Shown in pieces: positions 51,154 to 63,011 of a DNA stretch of 64,000 nt. The notes below the pieces were generated by a model, which had not been told where the DNA came from, made no database searches, and saw only the letters and a program-made list of their open reading frames with translations. A program made the position numbers and the translations under genes. The DNA lies in contig NC_091144.1 of assembly GCF_041381155.1 (NCBI RefSeq), positions 12,533,544 through 12,597,543 of the forward strand, in the 5' to 3' direction. Numbering within the stretch: position 1 is the first letter of the stretch; every line of letters starts with the position of its first letter. Source of the DNA: Argopecten irradians. Its lineage: Eukaryota; Mollusca; Bivalvia; Pectinida; Pectinidae.

Positions 51154-54100
51154 CTGTTAACACAGACATGTACTATAATGTAATATATTTAGTTATATTA
51201 AGTTTTAGTTTTTAAGTAGAACAAACTGTATCTAGGAAAAATTCTTTCCTTGTAGGAAAAAAATTTGTGCCAAACATTTTAACAACTTATTATTAAGGAG
51301 CTAGGTACATAAAATAACCCTTTCACATTTGTACAATTTCATTCATAACTTGCAGTGCTGTTTTTAAAAACATATATATTGCATTTTAATTCTTTACCAC
51401 AAATCAGCACAAGTTACTCAAAATAGAAACCTAGACTAAAAGGCCAGAATTAAAACTATAAACTCTCCTCTACTAATCTTACATTTACACTCTATCACTT
51501 ATAGTGATTATAAATGTCTAAGAGTTCTGGCATTCTACACAATGTCCTGTACAGTAATGCGACTTTCTTTTCTGACTACTAGATTTCACAATGTCCATTT
51601 AAAAAGAAGTTTGTGATGATTAACTATTGCAAAATGACATTTCAATTGAATTTCCAAGAAAAGATGTAGACATTTATACGAGGAGATCAACTTCCGCCAC
51701 TTTATTAAGATAACATTCAAGAAAGTAAATCACATGCTAAAAATAAAATTGGTTAGCAAAAAAATAAAATAAATAAAATACAATGCATTGAACACAAGGC
51801 CTTTCTAACAAAACCAGTTTTATCTAGAAACTTTACTGAGTCAGACAACTATATATGTTGTGCAGTAAAATCAAAAGTACGAATTTAGAAAAATAATTAA
51901 AGGCATTAAATCAAAATAGGTCAGCTGAATTTCACTAAAATGACAAAAGCCGCTGCAGCGAATCTGTGAAATAAACAAAATAACACATACGACTGTTACA
52001 ATACCTAATAGATAGTGAATACATGGTTAGTATTTTACAATACAAGCTTTATTAGGTGCGAGACTTAGGAAAGCCGAGATGACGAGGCTCTGCCGAGTAA
52101 TCTTGGTTTTCTGTGTCTAGCACCAAAATAAAACTTGTATTGTAAGATACTAACCGTGTATTCTGTATATCCTGCAACCATTATGGCATTCAAAACGAAA
52201 GCAAATTTACAGTTATTTACTTGGTTTCGCTCGAAGCGAGACACTTCTTTGAAGCGGAGGTAAAGATTCATTCACTAAACTGAATGAGAGTGTACTCCTT
52301 ATTACTACCGTGGGAAATAATTAAGCGCATTCACAAACAGTATCCGTAATTCTATTCAGTGTGATATATCACTGAAACAAAATGAAAATACTCAAAAAAC
52401 AATAAATACTCATTAAAGAATTACTTTACAATACATACCTTTGCCATGAGCCAAGAAAAAGACGACATCTCCATACGAGATTTTCAATATCGTAAAAATG
52501 ATGTGATCCCAGTGAATGTGACGTCACATTTTAGCGTGACTGAATGACGTTTCATTCACCGGAAGGTTCAAGTTCAGGGTTAAGTTCGAAAAAGTTCCGT
52601 CAGATATGGAATAAATACAAGTGATCGTATTGATGGATAAAGCATTTCCTATTGACAGATAAAGCACAAGTTTATCCGGCAGTAGTTATCAGTCAGTATG
52701 TTGGTCAGTTGCAGGATAATATTATTTATGTGTGCCACATCTCCTAGCCCTTTATACTATGTAACGATGTACATCACCATCACTATTCCCAATCTTAATT
52801 TGTCAGGACATACATACCTTAGCAGCAGTTACAATTTGTTGAGCCACCTTGCGGGGGATTTGTTTGATTTTTTTGACGAGATCTTCTGGATCAGCATTGG
52901 CCACCTGGGCCAAGGTCCTATAGCCAACACTGTACATCTGTTTGGCTCGCCCCTGTACACCAAACGACAAAATATACAACTATGTAATGAGAAAATTTAT
53001 TTCAATATTTAGATGGTTTGTAGAAAGATTTGGGCAAGAAATGTATATTACTTTCTTTAATGTGTTGTTTTTTTAAGCTACAAGACTCTGTAAATGAAGA
53101 CAAGATGGGACATGGGTAACGCTACATCACCCTCTGTTCCACAATTCATGGCAGAAATTAAGATATGATATAATGATACCAGTTTGACTCCTGGGATCTC
53201 CATCAGTGGTATCAGTTCCGAGGACACACAGTAAGACAGGCGCTGTACAAAGTTACCAAACAGGTCCTGGTAAGGCCAGAACTCATCCAGTTCCTAAAAC
53301 AAAACCACAACATAACTGGGACAGGATTCAGAGCAATCCGTTTATTTCTAAACACAGTATAGAATTCAAATGTAGGCTTTAAATGTGCCTAATGTCATGA
53401 CTTCTGTATTTTCTGGAGTATTGAAGTCTTTTATACCTGGATATCAGGATGTATACTAGTCACAATTATATTTACCTGACAGAAATGGTACACACAGGAG
53501 GCAAAGCTGGCAGCACTAGACAGGAGGTTCTGTATAAATCCTCGGGTCTGCTGGAACTTCTCGGACACCTCCCACACTGATCTCTGTTTCCATAGTTCAT
53601 ACAGCATCAGCGTCAGATAGAATCGGCTCACCACAAACTCATCCACCTTCTGAAACAACACATAAAAAGACAACTAAAATCTCACAGATAGAACTCATCC
53701 ACTCTCTGTAACAATACATAGAAAGACAACTAAAATCTCAAAGATAGAACTCACAACAAACTCATCCACTCTCTGTTACAACACAAAGAAAGACAACTAA
53801 AATCTACAGATAGAACTCACAACAAACTCATCCACTCTCTGTAACAATACATAGAAAGACAACTAAAATCTACAGATAGAACTCACACAAACTCATCCAC
53901 TCTCTGTTACAACACATAGAAAGACAACTAAAATCTACAGATAGAACTCACAACAAACTCATCCACTCTCTGTTACAGCACATAGAAAGACAACTAAAAT
54001 CTACAGATAGAACTCACACACAAACTCATCCACTCTCTGTTACAACACATAGAAAGACAACTAAAATCTACAGATAGAACTCACAACAAACTCATCCACT

Positions 54101-57100
54101 CTCTGTTACAGCACATAGAAAGACAACTAAAATCTACAGATAGAACTCACAACAAACTCATCCACTCTCTGTAACAATGCATGGAAAGACAACTAAAATC
54201 TCACAGATAGAACTCACAACAAACTCATCCACTCTCTGTAACAACACATAGAAAGACAACTAAAATCTCACAGATAGAACTCATCCACTCTCTGTAACAA
54301 TACATAGAAAGACAACTAAAATCTACAGATAGAACTCACAACAAACTCATCCACTCTCTGTAACAATACATGGAAAGACCACTAAAATCTCACAGATAGA
54401 ACTCACAACAAACTCATCCACTCTCTGTAACAATACATAGAAAGACAACTAAAATCTCACAGATAGAACTCACAACAAACTCATCCTCTCTCTGTAACAA
54501 TACATAGAAAGACAACTAAAATCTCACAGATAGAACTCACAACAAACTCATCCTCTCTCTGTAACAATACGTAGAAAGACAACTAACAACACGAGTCATC
54601 ATCTTCAATGAGTGCTCATTTTATAAAATAAGATATGAGTTTACTATAAAGACAGTTATATCTCAAAAGATGAAGTTTTCAAGATATTAAATAACAGGAC
54701 ACATCTATGGTTGCGAATTTGATTACTGAACTGTTGACCAGTGCGGAAAGTATGCATGGGCTTTGTTGACGTCATAATTAATTATTAATGTCATAAACAC
54801 CGACGTGCCAGAACCAAATTCTTTCGGCAAAAGCCTTTCTCACTAGAAGTTATGGTATGTTTAAGATTGCGGTCGAGGTAACAAAAAAGTTGTTTCATGC
54901 CTTTTCAGTCAACAGTCATAACTCTTTTCCCCGAGGTGTTGGGACCACCCCGATGACCTGTTTCTCGAGGCGGGAGGCGGAGAGATTCCTGTGACTAGTT
55001 TGAACACTTTACTCATAACAATTGCCTAGATTTCTGTCAGTGACAATTTTGTATACTGTACCTGTCTCGATTTCTGACCAGAAGCTTTCCTGGCAATATA
55101 TCCCTCAGGGACCCCAATCAGAGCGGCCATCTTTAACTCTACAGGATTCAGAGTGCTCATCTACAAAACAATATTTTTTACTGAAGTATTGACATAAAAC
55201 TCTTGCATCACTTTCAAACAGGTTATTATATCTTTGTAGACGGCTGACGTATGGCAAGATGAAATATCCCAAAGTTATTGGAGTTTAATTTCATCTAGTT
55301 ACTGTAAGTGGTAAAACTTAAATACACTGTACATGTGTACGCTACACATAATAATGAGTGAGCAGATTTCTACTCTTAGTGGACTAGGAATTTGACAATA
55401 ATAAACTAATATTTTGTTTAATTATTAATATTAGAAATAACAATTGCTAATGAGAGTATCAATAATTGTGCTTGATAATTAATAAATAATTTTTTACTAA
55501 AAACCTTATTGCAAAAATAAATGTGTTTACAGTAACATCCATTGTGTTTTCAATAAAAATATCCCAAAGAATGTATCTGTTTATATCCACGTACCTCTTG
55601 GAAGTAGATGATCCATGACGGTGAAACCATAGCGACCATGTCGTAGGGAGTGACCAGATAAAGGAGATGGAGGTGACTGGACAGGACCAGGGACTCCTCA
55701 CCCTGGTGGAGGTCACTGTAGAGCCGGGCTGACCAGTCCAAGTTCACTGACCCTATAACACAAACTTTACATGTACAGACGGGCTGACCAGTCCAAGTTC
55801 ACTGACCCTATAACACAAACTCTACCTGTATAGACGAGCTGACCAGTCCAAGTTCACTGACCCTAAAACACAAACTTTACATGTACAGCCAGGCTGACCA
55901 GTCAAAGTTCACTGACCCTATAACATAAACTCTTCATGTACAGATGAGCTGACCAGTCCAAGTTCACTGACCCTAAAACACAAACTCTACATGTACAGAT
56001 GAACTGACCAGTCTAAGTTCACTGACCCTATAACAAACTCTACATGTACAGATGAACTGACCAGTCCAAGTTCACTGACCCTATAACATAAACTCTTCAT
56101 GTACAGATGAGCTGACCAGTCCAAGTTCACTGACCCTATAACACAAACTCTACATGTATAGACGAGCTTACCAGTCCAAGTTCACTGACCCTATAACACA
56201 AACTTTACATGTACAGACGAGCTGACCAGTCCAAGTTCCCTGACCCTATAACACAAACTTTACATGTACAGCCGGGCTGACCAGTCCAAGTTCACTGACC
56301 CTATAACATAAACTCTTCATGTACAGATGAGCTGACCAGTCCAAGTTCACTGACCCTAAAACACAAACTTTACATGTACAGATGAACTGACCAGTCCAAG
56401 TTCACTGACCCTATAACAAACTCTACATGTACAGACGAGCTGACCAGTCCAAGTTCACTGACCCTATAACACAAACTCTACCTGTATAGACGAGCTTACC
56501 AGTCCAAGTTCACTGACCCTATAACACAAACTTTACATGTACAGACGAGCTGACCAGTCCAAGTTCCCTGACCCTATAACACAAACTTTACATGTACAGC
56601 CGGGCTGACCAGTCCAAGTTCCCTGACCCTATAACAAACTCTACATGTACAGACGAGCTGACCAGTCCAAGTTCCCTGACCCTATAACACAAACTTTACA
56701 TGTACAGCCGGGCTGACCAGTCCCAAGTTCCCTGACCCTATAACATAAACTCTTCATGTACAGATGAGCTGACCAGTCCAAGTTCACTGACCCTATAACA
56801 AACTTTACATGTACAGACGAGCTGACCAGTCCAAGTTCACTGACCCTAAAACACAAACTCTACATGCACAGACGAGCTGACCAGTCCAAGTTCCCTGACC
56901 CTATAACAAACTCTACATGTACAGACGAGCTGACCAGTCCAAGTTCACTGACCCTATAACAAACTTTACTTGTACAGACGAGCTGACCAGTCCAAGTTCA
57001 CTGACCCTAAAACACAAACTCTACATGTACAGACGAGCTGACCAGTCCAAGTTCCCTGACCCTACATAAAACTCTACATGTACAGACGAGCTGACCAGTC

Positions 57101-60100
57101 CAAGTTCCCTGACCCTATAACATAAACTCTTCATGTACAGATGAGCTGACCAGTCCAAGTTCACTGACCCTATAACACAAACTCTACATGAATAACGTAT
57201 CTTCGAAGAAAATATTATATTTCCATAACTGTCATTAAAAACTTTGTCAGTCAAAATGTGATTAAAATTTTGTAGATTATGTTTTGGATAGATATGGATA
57301 AAAACGAAAATGATAGCACGGGAACTAACAATGATTTCTCCCAGTTCAGTGTTATGGGCATATGTGAACTATATCTTACCTTTAAATGTAGCCGGACCTA
57401 GCATGGTAACCTCTAGTTGATGTATATTATGTGAACTACATCCTACCTTTAAATAAAGCCCAAACTAGCATGACGTATATTATGTGAACTACATCCTACC
57501 TTTAAATGTAGCCCAACCTAGCATGATGTATATTATGTGAACTACATCCTACCATTAAATGTAGCCTGACCTAGCATGATGTATATTATGTGAACTACAT
57601 CCTACCTTTAAATGTAGCCCGACCTAGCATGATGTATATTATGCAAACTACATCCTACCTTTAAATGTAGCCCGACCTAGCATGATGTATATTATGTGAA
57701 CTACATCCTACCTTTAAATGCAGCCCGACCTAGCATGATGTATATTATGGGAACTACATCCTACCGTTAAATGTAGCCTGACCTAGCATGATGTATATTA
57801 TGTGAACTACATCCTACCTTTAAATGTAGCCTGACCTAGCATGGTAACCTCTAGGTGATGTATATTATGTGAACTACATCCTACCTTTAAATGTAGCCCG
57901 ACCTAGCATGATGTATATTATGTGAACTACATCCTACCTTTAAATGTAGCCTGACCTAGCATGATGTATATTATGGGAACTACATCCTACCGTTAAATGT
58001 AGCCCAACCTATCATGATGTATAATATGCGAACTACATCCTACCTTTAAATGTAGCCTGACCTAGCATGATGTATATTTTGTGCACTACATCCTACCTTT
58101 AAATGTAGCCCGACCTAGCATGATGTATATTATGTGAACTACATCCTACCTTTAAATGTAGCCTGACCTAGCATGATGTATATTATGTGAACTACATCCT
58201 ACCTTTAAATGTAGCCCGACCTAGCATGGTAACCTCTAGGTGATGACTGTCTGTATCTGTTTCCTGTGAGGACGTTCGTTTCTGTACAACAAGTCCAAGG
58301 TCGACGAGTTGTTGAAGTGACTGGCGGGTCAGATCTACGATATCACACGGTACACCATGACTAGCCTGAACTGACAATAACGTCTTTTCCATACAGGAGA
58401 ACACTTCTTGAGTGGTTTTTGTCATCTAGATGTAAGAAACCAAGGAAACTTAGAGCATAATAACAATGCAGGACAAAATGTTTGTGAGTTTCATTTTGTT
58501 TTTACACAATGTCAATCTATCTATTAACTTATACCACACTATCATAGCCTTGACATAGACCACGGGAAGCCATTGAGATGATAAGAAATTTTATACATAT
58601 CTCAAAGAAGAATTAAATAAAATTGTACAAGTTGAACTTAAAACAATGTCTAATTACATAACGTCACATAGTTTTAAGTATTAAACTTAAAAGCAATAAA
58701 ACCAAATTTTGTAGACATTTATTAATAAGACTCATAACAGATCTGAAATAAACTTACTTGTCCTGAATCTAAATAACAAAATTACCACTACACCAGTAAT
58801 ACAGGGAATACAAACCTGTAACCCAACAGTTGACAGAATCAAACCTCGGATACCTTTACCGTCGTCGTGCATCAGGCTACTGTGGCACACTTCCAACGGA
58901 GCTGTCAGAAGCTCTCCCACCTAAAATGTCATGTTTATACCAAGGGTTTTTGAGAGCAGTTATTCACTACATAACAGTTGCCTATCTCATCACTGAGTCC
59001 TGATATAGAATCAAATTTAACTTATCATCTCTCTCCTGTGATAAACTCCATTTAGTTGTCTTCATGTGTTTTGTATATTTTGAAAGGTATTTCTTACATA
59101 TTGCCTCCTCTTGGCCAGTGTATAGCTAAAAGCTGGCAGATCTTCTGGGAAGACTTCCTTTCCGAGAAAAACACATATAATATCAAGATGACCTTAAATG
59201 ACCATGTATTACCTCAGCCAGTCTGGGTAGCCATTTTTACTCCCAATACTATCTATCTATCATTACCTTCTCAGTATCGGAGGGCTTGGTGATGAGGATG
59301 CTCTCTCCAGACGAATCGATACCCGCTCTGCCGGCACGACCTACCATCTGTTTGTACTGACTCCGAGTGATGAACTGACTCCCAACATACGGAGACCTCA
59401 ATATTACCCTAAATTAATAACACAAAGCATATATATAGATGTATGATAAATTTAAAGAAAAATCCTTACGGACGAAATCTATAAGAAATAAAAACAATAA
59501 CGACTGACTAGTGAGCGCTTTCGCCCCATTCAAGGGAGCTCTTCAGACTGTATTGTCACACAGATATCAATTTCATAACAAATAGAAGATAAATCTTTTC
59601 AATTAATGTATTGCAAACATTTTGAGAGTAATTGTTAAAAATGTAACATGCATGATTATCAATTAGAACATTAAGCTTGAGCCGAATATGCTGAAAATAA
59701 GAGAGCGTGAAATATTATATACAAGAAAATAATTTACAGTGACAAGCTACATACATTGCAGTTAGTTCAACTAATTCAAACTATTGATAGAAGTGCTTTA
59801 AGTCCGGAATGGGGTTATGTAGATATTATATACTATAAGTCAGTTATTTTCATAATTATTGGGTGAAAAATTTGGCCATTTTTAGTAAATTTTACAAAAT
59901 TCAATTTTCACAAATTGAATTTTAGTGATCTAACAACAAGAGTACATCAGATTTAACCAATGTTTATTTTTTCCGGGGATCAAATTTTCACGATATCACT
60001 TAGAATATACCATCCCTGCGAAAATTACTGTCTATCTGGTAGTAAAATGGCACTCTTTCACAAATTGGTTATGTTTTGTCGATGTGAGAATTTGGACCAT

Positions 60101-63011
60101 TACCGTTTGGCTGGTAGGTTGACCCCAGCTGCCAGTGTGGAGGTACATGTTAGGAGACAAAGCGTCCCCTCGGCGTACGCATCCTCTATCAGTCGTCGCT
60201 CGTCTGCGGTAAGACCACTATGGTGGTACGCCACACCAAAGTGTAAGGTGTATTGAAGGACTGGACAGATCTTCCCTGCTCCATCGTTATATAATTCCTT
60301 CAACAATGCTTTCCTCTCTGTCTTCTTCACCAAAGACAACTCGCTGTAAAATAAAGCTTTGAGTGTGATATCAATATACCACTGACAGAAAACTCATATT
60401 GGTATGGGATGGATACTGACTACACTCGCTGTCTGTATATCTCTATGAAAGTTTTGAAAATTAAACATTATAGCTTATTACTTTAAAATAAATTTGAACA
60501 ACATCTAATTGTGAAAGGTGCCATCACATTCGCAGCAGAAAAACGCTTTTTGAAAAGACACATCATTTAAAGTTAATACATTAGGCACAGCAATGTCTAT
60601 AATTGTTTTAGATTTGTGTTCTCAACCATGTTCTTTTTTGTTTAATTTTAACCAATTGCATGGTGTGGTGGCCATCTTGGTTCTTGGTCTGCAAAAGTTG
60701 CACATCTACAGGTAACCAAAAATGACCTCAAAATAGTTTTATGTCACTAGTAACAATATGATCTATAATTTAAACTTAAACAGATCCCTGCTGACCAGTG
60801 AATAAAGGGATATTAATATATATAAGCAGCGTAATTTTGAACAATGAAAGGTTGTGGTAGCCATCTTGGAAACTGGTCGACATATCTGCAAGTTACCAGA
60901 AATGACCTTGCAAAATTTCATGGCATTCCGACTTATAGTTTTCAAGAAATTGGTCTGACAAAGTCGCAGAGGAAAAAGAAGAACCAGAAAAAGAAGATGA
61001 ATAAGAAATCGAGCAAACACAATAAGTTCCCCACTCTGTTGGGAAACTTAATTATAAGTACAGAAAATATCATTTGTCTAAAAGATCCAGGCATGTTCAA
61101 AGATTGATATCACTACATGAATATAATTACAATGACTAAATGATAAATCCTGAGAAGTATTTACACAACACTGAAGGAGTATTACAGTCTTCAACACTAG
61201 CACCAAAACCTCTATCAAGTAACAAAGTGTTATACTCGATAAAACAATTTAAATTCAATATCAACAATGTAGATGTTCAGAAAAATAGAATCTCAACACT
61301 TGCACCATAGACTGCTAACGCTGATGGCGATACCACCAGAGTGATTCTACAACATTTCTCTATTCAAGCAATAACATATCTAGATTGTTCACACATCAAA
61401 TATAGGGCCATATCAGTTCAAATAAACACTGTCAAAAGTGGTATAAAGATATGTGAACAAACAAAAAAGAAGTAAGGGAACTGTTTTTTAAAATCCTGTT
61501 TTTCAGTTTTACAATGATGCTATTAGTCTAAAACGTTTCTTTCACTGAAAACTCATCACAGGAAGATTGGTAACAATGAGAACGAAAGGGAGATAACTAA
61601 TGGGGGGACTTTTCTGTACTGGTAGCAACTTACTGATGGTGTTTGGATAGTAACATACCGATGGTGTTTGGATAGTTAACTTACTGATGGTGTTTGGATA
61701 GTAACTTACTGATGGTGTTTGGATAGCAACTTTCTGATGGTGTTTGGATACTAACTTACAGATGGTGTTTGGATAGTAAACTACTGATGGTGTTTGGATA
61801 GTAATTTACAGATGGTGTTTGGATAGTAACTTATTGATGGTGTTTGGATAGTAACTTACTGAAGGTGTTTGGATAGTAACTTACAGATGGTGTTTGGATA
61901 GTAACATACAGATGGTTATTGGATAGTAACTTACTGATGGTGTTTGGATAGTAACTTACAGATGGTGTTTGGAAAGTAACTTACTGATGGTGTTTGGATA
62001 GTAACTTACAGATGGTGTTTGGATAGTAACTTACTGATGGTGTTTGGATAGTAACTTACTGATGGTGTTTGGATAGTAACTTACAGATGGTGTTTGGATA
62101 GTAACTTACTGATGGTGTTTGGATAGTAACTTACTGAGGTGTGTGGATAGTAAATCACTGATGGTGTTTGGATAGTAACATACAGATGGTTATTGGATAG
62201 TAACTTACTGATTGTGTTTGGATAGTAACTTACAGATGGTGTTTGGATAGTAACTTACAGATGGTGTTTGGATAGTAACTTACTGGTGGTGTTTGGATAG
62301 TAACTTACTGATGGTGTTTGGATAGTAACTTACTGATGGTGTTTGGATAGTAACTTACTGATGGTGTTTGGATAGTAACATACTGATGGTGTTTGGATAG
62401 TAACTTACTGATGGTGTTTGGATAGTAATTTACTGATGGTGTTTGGATAGTAACTTACTGAGGTGTGTGGATAGTAAATCACTGATGGTGTTTGGATAGT
62501 AACTTACTGATGGTGTTTGGATAGTAACTTACTGAGGGTGTGTGGATAGTAATTTACTGAGGGTGTGTGGATAGTAACTTACTGATGGTGTTTGGATAGT
62601 TACCTACTGATGATGTTTGGATAGTAACTTACTGATGGTGTTTGGATAGTAACTTACAGATGTTGTTTGGATAGTAACTTACTGATGGTGTTTGGATAGT
62701 AACTTACTGATTGTGTTTGTATAGAAACTTACTGAGGGTGTGTGGATAGTAACTAACTGATGGTGTTTAGATAGTAACTTACTGGTGGTGTTTGTATAGA
62801 AACTTACTGATGGTGTTTGGATAGTAACTTACTGATGGTTTTGGATAGTAACTTACTGATGGTGTTTGACCAGTAGTTTACATAACATCATGGCCACATT
62901 CTCACAGTTCTTCTTAGTGGGACAGAACAAGAGACAGGACTTCTCAGGGATCACTTCCAACACCAGGCCCAAGAGGTGGTCTCCATCTACGCGGGTCATA
63001 TCAGGACTGTA
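50995..63011 (-). CDS. HELQ: HELQ DNA helicase, C-terminal 567 residues (5' part outside window)
   Basis: Eleven exons join in frame from 63011 down to a TAG at 50995. HELQ is the metazoan Hel308-type superfamily 2 DNA helicase acting at stalled forks and in crosslink and double-strand break repair. Numbered from the first visible residue: motif IV region [13 protein letters not shown] (25-37), [10 protein letters not shown] (87-96), motif [15 protein letters not shown] (119-132) and motif [15 protein letters not shown] (149-161). A winged-helix and ratchet region follows, then a C-terminal helix-hairpin-helix-like part ([20 protein letters not shown]). DNA polymerase theta also has a Hel308 helicase, but this C-terminus matches HELQ and ends without a polymerase. 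Helicase motifs I-III must lie to the right of the window. Four introns carry arrays derived from the splice junctions (see the repeat entries). Confidence 0.95.
51154..52817 (-). other. HELQ last intron
   Basis: 1.66-kb intron, AT-rich. Contains the foldback at 52025-52155; no other structure recognised. Confidence 0.6.
52025..52155. mobile_element. Foldback element in HELQ last intron
   Basis: GGTTAGTATTTTACAATACA at 52025 is matched by its inverse TGTATTGTAAGATACTAACC ending at 52155. The inner arms AGGTGCGAGAC and GTCTAGCACC continue the hairpin. Confidence 0.75.
52818..52952 (-). CDS. HELQ: HELQ visible exon J
   Basis: 135 nt, phase 0, encoding [20 protein letters not shown] through [11 protein letters not shown], the helix-hairpin-helix-like region. 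Confidence 0.94.
53180..53293 (-). CDS. HELQ: HELQ visible exon I
   Basis: 114 nt, phase 0, encoding [20 protein letters not shown] and [18 protein letters not shown]. Acceptor TTTTAG, donor GTATCA (weak). Confidence 0.93.
53476..53649 (-). CDS. HELQ: HELQ visible exon H
   Basis: 174 nt, phase 0, encoding [20 protein letters not shown] through [11 protein letters not shown]. Acceptor GTTTCAG; its 5' end seeds the adjoining array. Confidence 0.94.
53655..54590 (-). repeat. Minisatellite made of the HELQ exon H 3' splice junction
   Basis: About 14 copies of a 62-69 bp unit abut exon H. Read on the minus strand, each unit carries TATTGTTACAG followed by AGAGTGGATGAGTTTGTTGT. The authentic junction is GTTGTTTCAG followed by AAGGTGGATGAGTTTGTGGT. 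Each copy therefore holds an acceptor AG, about 20-25 nt resembling the exon start, and upstream intron sequence. Confidence 0.9.
55062..55160 (-). CDS. HELQ: HELQ visible exon G
   Basis: 99 nt, phase 0, encoding [20 protein letters not shown] and [13 protein letters not shown]. Acceptor TTTGTAG, donor GTACAG. Confidence 0.93.
55595..55752 (-). CDS. HELQ: HELQ visible exon F
   Basis: 158 nt encoding [20 protein letters not shown] through [17 protein letters not shown]. Acceptor GTTATAG; its 5' end is the seed of the adjoining array. Many decoy copies of this acceptor lie upstream, but only this one continues into the full exon. Confidence 0.92.
55753..57190 (-). repeat. Minisatellite made of the HELQ exon F 3' splice junction
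   Basis: About 26 copies of a ~55-bp unit directly upstream of exon F. On the minus strand each reads TTTGTGTTATAG then GGTCAGTGAACTTGGACTGG and TCAGC, the same as the authentic acceptor and the first residues GSVNLDWSA. Some copies extend into CCCGGCTGTAC, like the exon's next residues R-L-Y. Variation: TATAG/TTTAG, TCACTG/TCCCTG, and with or without the ACA of ACACAAACT. Confidence 0.93.
57365..58202 (-). repeat. Minisatellite made of the HELQ exon E 5' splice junction
   Basis: About 15 copies of a 53-54 bp unit directly downstream of exon E. On the minus strand each holds CATGCTAGGTCGGGCTACAT then TTAAAG and the donor GTAGGATGTAG, identical or nearly so to the end of exon E and its donor. 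Units at 57400 and 57843 carry a longer piece of exon (TAGAGGTTACCATGCTAGG), which shows the direction of copying is from exon to array. Confidence 0.93.
58203..58425 (-). CDS. HELQ: HELQ visible exon E
   Basis: 223 nt encoding [20 protein letters not shown] through [14 protein letters not shown], the winged-helix region. Ends in phase 1 at GTAGGA; its 3' end is the seed of the adjoining array. Confidence 0.93.
58816..58920 (-). CDS. HELQ: HELQ visible exon D
   Basis: 105 nt, phase 0 both ends, encoding [20 protein letters not shown] and [15 protein letters not shown]. Confidence 0.93.
59267..59408 (-). CDS. HELQ: HELQ visible exon C, motif VI
   Basis: 142 nt encoding [20 protein letters not shown], then [20 protein letters not shown] and KPSDTEK. 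Acceptor TTTAG, donor GTAATG. Confidence 0.95.
60104..60343 (-). CDS. HELQ: HELQ visible exon B, motif V
   Basis: 240 nt encoding [17 protein letters not shown] through [13 protein letters not shown]. Acceptor TTTACAG, donor GTAATG. Confidence 0.95.
60344..61620 (-). other. HELQ intron A-B, part outside the array
   Basis: No exon seen. Two related segments at about 60650-60740 and 60845-60935 (GGTGGCCATCTTGG and GGTAGCCATCTTGG, each followed by ACCAGAAATGACC-type words) mark an interspersed repeat. The lysine-rich open frame at 60844-61107 belongs to it. Confidence 0.5.
61622..62856 (-). repeat. Minisatellite made of the HELQ exon A 5' splice junction
   Basis: About 49 copies of a 25-bp unit directly downstream of exon A. 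On the minus strand each unit reads AAACACCATCA then GTAAGTTACTATCC: the last 11 nt of exon A followed by its donor and the first intron bases. Some units vary (CATCTGTAAGT, CACCTCAGTAAGT), but most keep GTAAGT. Confidence 0.94.
62857..63011 (-). CDS. HELQ: HELQ visible exon A
   Basis: 155 nt encoding [20 protein letters not shown] through KLLVKHH; phase 2 end at donor CATCA/GTAAGT. The acceptor is placed at TATACAG; an AG 5 nt further in is an alternative. Confidence 0.88.

Noticed and set aside
56641..57254. Minus-strand frames repeating [10 protein letters not shown]
   Set aside because: They translate the exon F-derived repeat units, not additional HELQ exons; only the copy at 55752 continues into a full exon.
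60844..61107. Lysine-rich 87-codon frame
   Set aside because: Begins in a duplicated repeat segment inside a HELQ intron; no domain or splice support.
53655..62856. CRISPR-like arrays
   Set aside because: Eukaryotic introns; units are contiguous without unique spacers and match adjacent exon junctions.
50995..63011. DNA polymerase theta (POLQ) instead of HELQ
   Set aside because: Its helicase part is similar, but the C-terminal residues match HELQ and the gene ends without polymerase sequence.
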